DNA of 37,000 nt from Fibrobacterota bacterium. Lineage in GTDB: Bacteria > Fibrobacterota > Chitinivibrionia > Chitinivibrionales > FEN-1185. Below are positions 32,315 through 37,000 of this stretch, piece after piece; position 1 is the stretch's first letter; each line of letters opens with the position of its first letter. The stretch covers positions 1 to 37,000 of the forward strand of contig PLWQ01000023.1 of NCBI GenBank assembly GCA_003165595.1, given 5' to 3'. The position numbers and the translations under genes were made by a program. Below the pieces are notes generated by a model. The model did no database searches and was not told the origin of the DNA. It saw only the letters and a list, made by a program, of their open reading frames with translations.

Positions 32315-34225
32315 ATGGCCTTTGTTCCTGCCCTTTACAAAAACTACTTCATCGAGTATGCCAGCTACGTCATAAAGGATCGCGCGATTCCCGATATCGA
32401 AGACGGTCTCAAACCCGTGCAGCGCCGCATTCTCCATACGCTGTACGAAATGGACGACGGCAAATTTCACAAGGTCGCCAATGCCGTGGGCCAGTGCATG
32501 AAGTACCACCCGCACGGCGACGCGTCAATTTTCGCCGCGCTCGTGGGGCTGGCGAACAAGGACCTGTTTATAGACAAACAGGGAAACTTCGGCAACGCAA
32601 TCACCGGCGACGAAGCATCGGCGATGCGCTACATCGAATGCCGGCTCACGCCGCTTGCCCGGGAGACGCTCTTCAACGCCGAGGTCACCGAATTCGTCGA
32701 TTCCTACGACGGCCGCAACAAGGAGCCCGTGGTTCTGCCGGCCAAGGTGCCCGTGCTCCTGGCGCAGGGCGCGGAAGGCATTGCGGTGGGCATGGCCACC
32801 AAGATTCTTCCGCACAACTTTATAGAGCTGCTCCAGGCCCAAATAGCCATTCTCAACAAGGACCCGTTCACGCTCAGACCCGATTTCCCCTCGGGCGGCA
32901 TGCTTGACATGTCGGAATACAACGACGGCAACGGCAAGGTTCGCATCCGCGCGCGCCTCGACACCAAGGACGACAAGCGGATCGTGGTGCGCGAGATCCC
33001 GTTCGGCACCACCACCGAAAGCCTCATCGCCAGCGTTGAGGCGGCCGCGCGCAAGAACAAGATCAAGATCGCGGGCATTTCCGATTTCACCTCCGACCGG
33101 GTGGAAATCGAGATAACCCTCGCGCGCGGGGTGCACACGCAGGACACGGTCGACGCGCTGTACGCCTTTACCGACTGCGAAGTGTCGACCACGGTGAACA
33201 TCGTGGTGATCAAGGACAACAAACCGGTCACCATGAGCGTGTCCGACGTGCTCAAGCACAATACCGACCGTACCGTGGAGCTGCTGCGGCGGGAGCTCAA
33301 GATCGAGGACGGCCACCTGCGCGACAGGCTCCACGCCAAGACGCTGGAGCAGATCTTCATCGAGAACCGCGTGTACAAGCGGATCGAAGACAAGAAGACC
33401 CAGGAGGGCGTGAATAAGGCGGTAATTGACGGACTGGAACCCTTCAAGAAAGACATCAAGCGCGAGGTGACCGCCGAAGACGTGGAGACCCTGCTCAAGA
33501 TCCCCATCCGCCGTATTTCGGCATACGACATCAACAAGGCGCGGCACGAAATGGACGAGATCGCCACCCGCCTCAAGGAGATCCGTCATTCGCTCGACAA
33601 CATCATCGATTACACCATCGGCTACCTGCAGGATCTCATTCTCAAGTACGGGAAGGACTATCCGCGACGCACCGAGGTGCTTTCCTTCGAGAAGGTTGAC
33701 GTGCGGGAAGTGGCGCAGCGCAACCTCAAACTCCGCTACGACCGCGACAACGGCTACCTCGGCTACGAGGTAAACGGCAGCGCGCTGTTCGACGTGTCGC
33801 TGTACGACCGTGTTCTCGTGATCCGCAAGAACGGAATGTATTCGGTTACCAACGTGCCCGATAAATTGTTCGTCGACAAGGGCATGCTGTACTGCGGGTT
33901 TATCGACAAAGACATGGTGTATTCCCTGGTGTACAAGAGCCCCGAGAATCAATACCCCTATGTGAAGCGATGCAAAATCGAGCAGTTCATTATGCAGAAG
34001 GCCTATTTGCTTGCGCCCGAGGGCGCCACGGTCCAGATGTTCACTACCGAGACCGACGGCGCGCTCGAGGTGGAGTACAAACCCCGGCCCTACCTGCGCG
34101 TGCTCGAAGAGAAATTCAACCTCGCAGATTACCTTGTCAAGGGCGTCAAGGCTCAGGGCGTGCGGCTTTCCAACAAGGAAGCCAGGACGGTGAAGTTCGT
34201 GCCAATGCTAAAGTTGACAAACTAA
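32315..34225 (+). CDS. parC: DNA topoisomerase IV subunit A (ParC, Bacteroidota-type)
   Basis: ParC carries the DNA-cleaving tyrosine of topoisomerase IV. The ATG at 32315 is preceded by GAGGTG and gives 636 residues; an in-frame upstream extension would run through the palindromic repeat and is rejected. Motifs include the QRR-like D-G-L-K-P-V-Q-R-R-I-L, the quinolone-determining segment Y-H-P-H-G-D-A-S-I-F, and the catalytic Y106 (A-M-R-Y-I-E-C-R-L-T). The C-terminal part is shorter than in GyrA and lacks an obvious GyrA box, which supports ParC. ParE and ParC are adjacent and likely co-transcribed. Confidence 0.9.
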   Translation: MAFVPALYKNYFIEYASYVIKDRAIPDIEDGLKPVQRRILHTLYEMDDGKFHKVANAVGQCMKYHPHGDASIFAALVGLANKDLFIDKQGNFGNAITGDEASAMRYIECRLTPLARETLFNAEVTEFVDSYDGRNKEPVVLPAKVPVLLAQGAEGIAVGMATKILPHNFIELLQAQIAILNKDPFTLRPDFPSGGMLDMSEYNDGNGKVRIRARLDTKDDKRIVVREIPFGTTTESLIASVEAAARKNKIKIAGISDFTSDRVEIEITLARGVHTQDTVDALYAFTDCEVSTTVNIVVIKDNKPVTMSVSDVLKHNTDRTVELLRRELKIEDGHLRDRLHAKTLEQIFIENRVYKRIEDKKTQEGVNKAVIDGLEPFKKDIKREVTAEDVETLLKIPIRRISAYDINKARHEMDEIATRLKEIRHSLDNIIDYTIGYLQDLILKYGKDYPRRTEVLSFEKVDVREVAQRNLKLRYDRDNGYLGYEVNGSALFDVSLYDRVLVIRKNGMYSVTNVPDKLFVDKGMLYCGFIDKDMVYSLVYKSPENQYPYVKRCKIEQFIMQKAYLLAPEGATVQMFTTETDGALEVEYKPRPYLRVLEEKFNLADYLVKGVKAQGVRLSNKEARTVKFVPMLKLTN

Positions 34226-34819
34226 TCAATACAAGTCGGCTTTTGTGGGGGAAGTAGAGGTCGTCTCGTAGCCTCCTTAAATTTGGGCGCCTGCCTTGTG
34301 GCACCGGTTCTTTGTTCATGCTTCGCGTCCCGCTCGGCACCCTTTGGGCGCACTTCGTGCGTGGTCTCCGCACGTCCTGTGCTCCGGCTCTCCAGGCTCG
34401 GCTATTCGCCTCGGTGCCGGTCCGCCCTATGCCTGTCGGCCGGATCGGCCGGCACTGTGCTCGGGCACACCTTCCGTCGCCCCTGGCGCAAGAAACTACC
34501 CCTTTGTTTTCATGTCACTATGACCTGTCCCTCCGTCATTGTCCATATCTTTCGTATATTGTAAACCGTACTCACCTCTCCGCACTCACTTTCCGGCCAT
34601 GCTGCACTAGTCGCTCGCACGCATGCGTTAGGCCGGACTGGAGTGGTGCGCTGGGGCGCAGGGCCGCCCGACCGCGGCCGAAGGCCCTGGCGGCGGGCGG
34701 CACCGAGGCCCACAGGCCGAGCCCGCAAGGAGGGCCGACCTGAGCGCAGCGAGGGGAACGCCCAAACCTAATGTCAAGATTTGAGACAGGCTGCGTTTCT
34801 CCCCACCAGAATCATAATT
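34226..34819. other. GC-rich palindromic intergenic island
   Basis: About 590 bp after parC shows no supportable gene. Two GC-rich blocks (about 34275-34500 and 34611-34765) flank a plainer segment. The first has many short hairpins such as GCGCACTTCGTGCG and GTGCTCGGGCAC. The second has GCGGCCGAAGGCC and GGCGGCGGGCGGC and is bordered by GTTAGG (about 34628) and CCTAAT (about 34768) in inverted orientation. Long open frames here have compositional character only. It may be a dispersed element or a structured RNA. Confidence 0.45.
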
Positions 34820-35725
34820 TCATGATTTATAATTGGAGCCCTGCCTCAAACCTCTCATCTCCATCGCCTCATGGATCTTCTGCAGCGACTTCATCTTCTC
34901 GCCGCTCCACAACGGCGCCACAAGCCCGTTCTTCGCGTTTGAGTCGGCCATGATCCGGTGTATAAGCTGGTCGGGCCTCAGGCGCGCGAGAAAATTGCAA
35001 AGGACGTCTGTATACTGCTCGATAGTCAAGGGGGTGATCTTACCTTCCTGGTACCATTGGTGGACGAGCGTTCCTTCGATCACCATGAGCTGATGAATTT
35101 TGACGCCGCTCACAGGAAGCGAAGCGAGGAGCCGGGCGGTCGGGACCGCGTCGTTTGTGGTGTCGGGCGGAAGGCCTATCATGACATGGGCGACGGTCTC
35201 TATGTTCTTTGCATGCAAGGTATTGACGGCATCGACAAAGGCGGCAGTATCGTGTCCTCGTCTGTTGACCGACAGGGTCTTGTCGTTGGCGCTTTGGAGC
35301 CCTATTTCCACCGAGAGGTATGTTCGTTTCGCAACATCGGACAGGTAGTCGCAGACGTCCGCCGGCAGACAGTCCGGGCGCGTTCCCACGGCCAGGCCGA
35401 CAACGCCCGGAACGGCAAGAAGCGGCTCGTACAATTCGGAAAGTCGTTTGACGGAAGCGTATGTATTTGTAAACGGCTGCAGGTAGGCGATGAATGCGGC
35501 ATGGCGTCCGCGGTCTTTCTTGATCGCGCATGCGAGCTGGTCCAGAACGGCCCCGCCGGCAAGCGCCACGGGCGAGAACGACCGGTTGTCGCAGAACGAA
35601 CAGCCTTCTTTACTAATAGTACCATCTCGGTTGGGACACGAAAAACCCGCGTTGAGCGGAATCTTGAGGACGGGCGTTCCGAAGCGTTTTCGTAGATATG
35701 AACGATAGGAGTTGTAGCGGATCAC
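34820..35725 (-). CDS. Radical SAM protein, TIGR01212/YhcC family
   Basis: This 301-residue protein matches the TIGR01212 (E. coli YhcC) radical SAM family, of unknown reaction. The cluster-binding region is C30-P-N-R-D-G-T-x-S-K-E-G-C42-S-F-C45-D-N, the wider spacing typical of this family. Further family features are Y-L-Q-P-F-T-N-T-Y, G-T-R-P-D-C-L, E-I-G-L-Q-S-A and H-V-M-I-G-L-P. Length is as expected. It lies 110 bp downstream of the TPR gene on the same strand, with an inverted repeat between them, so it may have its own promoter. Confidence 0.9.
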   Translation of the reverse strand: MIRYNSYRSYLRKRFGTPVLKIPLNAGFSCPNRDGTISKEGCSFCDNRSFSPVALAGGAVLDQLACAIKKDRGRHAAFIAYLQPFTNTYASVKRLSELYEPLLAVPGVVGLAVGTRPDCLPADVCDYLSDVAKRTYLSVEIGLQSANDKTLSVNRRGHDTAAFVDAVNTLHAKNIETVAHVMIGLPPDTTNDAVPTARLLASLPVSGVKIHQLMVIEGTLVHQWYQEGKITPLTIEQYTDVLCNFLARLRPDQLIHRIMADSNAKNGLVAPLWSGEKMKSLQKIHEAMEMRGLRQGSNYKS

Positions 35726-35734
35726 GTGAAGATT

Positions 35735-35830
35735 ATTCCAGATTCCAGATTACGAATTCAAAATTGCAGATCATGCACGCTTGCTTCCCTGGTGGTTGCA
35801 ATCTGGAATCTGGAATTTGCAATCTGGAAT
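35735..35830. repeat. Inverted repeat of ATTCCAGATTCC units
   Basis: The left arm (35735-35759, ATTCCAGATTCCAGATTAC) pairs imperfectly with the right arm (35798-35830, GCAATCTGGAATCTGGAAT then another GCAATCTGGAAT). About 38 bp of loop separates them. It looks like a dispersed palindromic element between two same-strand genes, and the hairpin might end transcription of the TPR gene. Confidence 0.65.
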
Positions 35831-35835
35831 TTTTT

Positions 35836-36921
35836 CTATTGTCCTGCCGCCTTTTTCTTCGCTTCTTTTTTGAAATCGATGCCCTGCGCGGTGTCCTTGC
35901 CGATGTTGGCGAGATCGGACCCGACATCCACCGACTGGGCGTCGATATGTTTCGCCTCGGCCTTGTTATCCCTGTGCAGGTCGCTCTCGAGCTGCTCCAT
36001 CTGCGCCTGGTTCGCCTCCGACGCCTTTTCCCGGTTGGCTTTTGCGTCGGCCTTGCCCGTGGAAACCGGCTCGCCGTTCTCCAGTTTGTCAATGCGCCGC
36101 TGCACTTCCTCTTTCTTGATGGCTTCGTTCAGGTAGATCAGGTATTTCTTCCAGGTCGCCAGCGCATCACCCTTTTTTCCCATTTCTTCCTGGAGCAGGG
36201 CCAGGTTCTCGTAAAAGACCTGTGAGTTTTCGTCCAGCGCCACGCTTTTCTGGTATTCCTTGAGCGCGTCGGCCTGTTTGTTTTCCTTTTTCCACAGGAT
36301 ATTGCCGAGCAGCCAATGGGCGTCGCCGTTCTTCGGGTCGGCGGCTATTCCCTCTTCGCAATACTTCTTCGCGCCCGCGATGTTTCCCTTTTCGGTGAGG
36401 CAGCGCGCCACGCCGCAGTACGCTTCTCCTTTGGAGCCGTCGGTGCGGATCACGGCCTCGTATTGGGAGACCGCCTTGTCGAATGCGTTGGCGTTCTCGT
36501 ACATGGCGGCAAGGTTCATGCGGGCCTCAACGTTGTTCGGATTGAGTTCCACGGAACGGGAAATGGCGTCCGCGGCTTTGCCGGTCTTGCCGAGCCGTTC
36601 GTAGGCGAATCCAATGTTGGCCCAGCATTCCGCGTTTTTCGGATCAAGACCTATCGCCCTGTTGTATTCGACAACCGCCTTGTCGTAGCGTTCCGCTTCG
36701 AGATAAGAGAACGCCAGGTTGGCCTGCGCTTCGAAGTTCCGCGGCTCCTTGCCAAGGACCTGTTTGAACACGGAGGCGGCTTCGGTATACGCGCCGTTCT
36801 TGAGAAGGTTGTTGCCCGACGCCATGAGCTCTTCAACCGAATTCTGACTTCTTGCCGGAAGAACGAACACGAGCATGACGGCAAGAACCGACATGATACC
36901 GACGATAGTGGATTGCTTCAT
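35836..36921 (-). CDS. Exported tetratricopeptide-repeat protein
   Basis: The ATG at 36921 gives 361 residues with a signal peptide ending near L-P-A-R-S-Q. Seven or so TPR units follow (for example A-Y-T-E-A-A-S-V-F-K-Q-V-L, P-R-N-F-E-A-Q-A-N-L-A-F, N-A-E-C-W-A-N-I-G-F-A-Y-E-R-L-G). The last ~80 residues are charged and probably helical, ending K-K-E-A-K-K-K-A-A-G-Q. Such proteins scaffold periplasmic or outer-membrane complexes; the partner is unknown. An upstream in-frame Met at 36966 would place charged residues before the signal peptide and is less likely. Confidence 0.85.
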   Translation of the reverse strand: MKQSTIVGIMSVLAVMLVFVLPARSQNSVEELMASGNNLLKNGAYTEAASVFKQVLGKEPRNFEAQANLAFSYLEAERYDKAVVEYNRAIGLDPKNAECWANIGFAYERLGKTGKAADAISRSVELNPNNVEARMNLAAMYENANAFDKAVSQYEAVIRTDGSKGEAYCGVARCLTEKGNIAGAKKYCEEGIAADPKNGDAHWLLGNILWKKENKQADALKEYQKSVALDENSQVFYENLALLQEEMGKKGDALATWKKYLIYLNEAIKKEEVQRRIDKLENGEPVSTGKADAKANREKASEANQAQMEQLESDLHRDNKAEAKHIDAQSVDVGSDLANIGKDTAQGIDFKKEAKKKAAGQ

Positions 36922-37000
36922 ACAGCCCCGCTTGTAAGGATAGAGAATTGGATGAAAAAGCGTCAAATCAATCCCAAAGTTTGCGGATTGCAGGCTGCTC

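Noticed and set aside
32525-33952. 475-codon minus-strand ORF antisense to parC
   Set aside because: Same reason: the shadow of a conserved gene, with His/Val-rich low-complexity translation.
34283-34743. Overlapping plus-strand ORFs in the GC-rich island
   Set aside because: All frames are open because of composition; the translations are Arg/Pro/Ser-rich without motifs or ribosome binding sites.
34611-34770. Possible attC (GTTAGG ... CCTAAT)
   Set aside because: No R''/L'' and L'/R' arrangement could be built, and it is far from the integron on the other side of essential genes.

Overview
The window looks like chromosomal DNA of a Gram-negative, polysaccharide-degrading bacterium of the Fibrobacterota or a close FCB-group relative. 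This is inferred from a large lipoprotein of the type first described as a Fibrobacter paralogous family (TIGR02171-like), a second lipoprotein ending in the Fibrobacter 'major paralogous' domain (TIGR02145-like), a Bacteroidota-style ParE/ParC pair, and many secreted carbohydrate-active proteins that share a C-terminal 'YD-x-x-GR' sorting-type tail. No rRNA, tRNA or CRISPR array was found.

Layout. (1) 1-4296 is a chromosomal integron. An integron-type tyrosine recombinase (IntI, + strand, 2995-4293) is preceded by an attI-like region, and a cassette array runs leftward from it. Cassette genes are on the - strand: a short low-coding cassette next to attI, a ~2.1 kb cassette with a small ORF, a secreted protein and a PD-(D/E)XK nuclease-like protein, and a cassette without an intact gene that is cut by the window edge. 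(2) 4297-5752 holds a protein with a tandemly duplicated HNH-like domain, flanked by 48-bp direct repeats. (3) 5753-9723 has a secreted GH2-like protein facing a frameshifted GH43 gene. (4) 9897-12181 has DbpA RNA helicase and a DTW-domain (TapT-like) protein. (5) 12550-22954 has large surface or exported proteins: an FGE-like/beta-propeller/SGNH-like lipoprotein, an esterase, a beta-helix protein and an InlB-type repeat lipoprotein. (6) 23096-26162 is a candidate effector-immunity module: a signal-less peptidoglycan-binding/lytic-transglycosylase protein, an overlapping lipoprotein gene, a second exported protein and a small remnant. (7) 26428-27474 is a GH16 glucanase. (8) 27761-30265 is a kinase-like protein fused to a multi-pass membrane region. 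(9) 30368-34225 is parE-parC. (10) 34226-36921 has a GC-rich palindromic intergenic island, a TIGR01212-type radical SAM protein and an exported TPR protein.

Intergenic DNA carries several dispersed repeat families: a 'CTCTGTG...GTGGTGA' repeat at gene 3' ends (one copy has become the coding tail of the DTW protein), a CCCCTCTCC/GGAGAGGGG palindrome (after intI and between parE and parC), and an ATTCCAGATTCC inverted repeat. The strongest candidates for something undescribed are the toxin-like module at 23.1-26.2 kb, where base composition drops sharply inside the effector gene at the start of its enzymatic domain, the kinase-like membrane protein, and the integron cassettes that share a degenerate 'QTEL-x-K' repeat.
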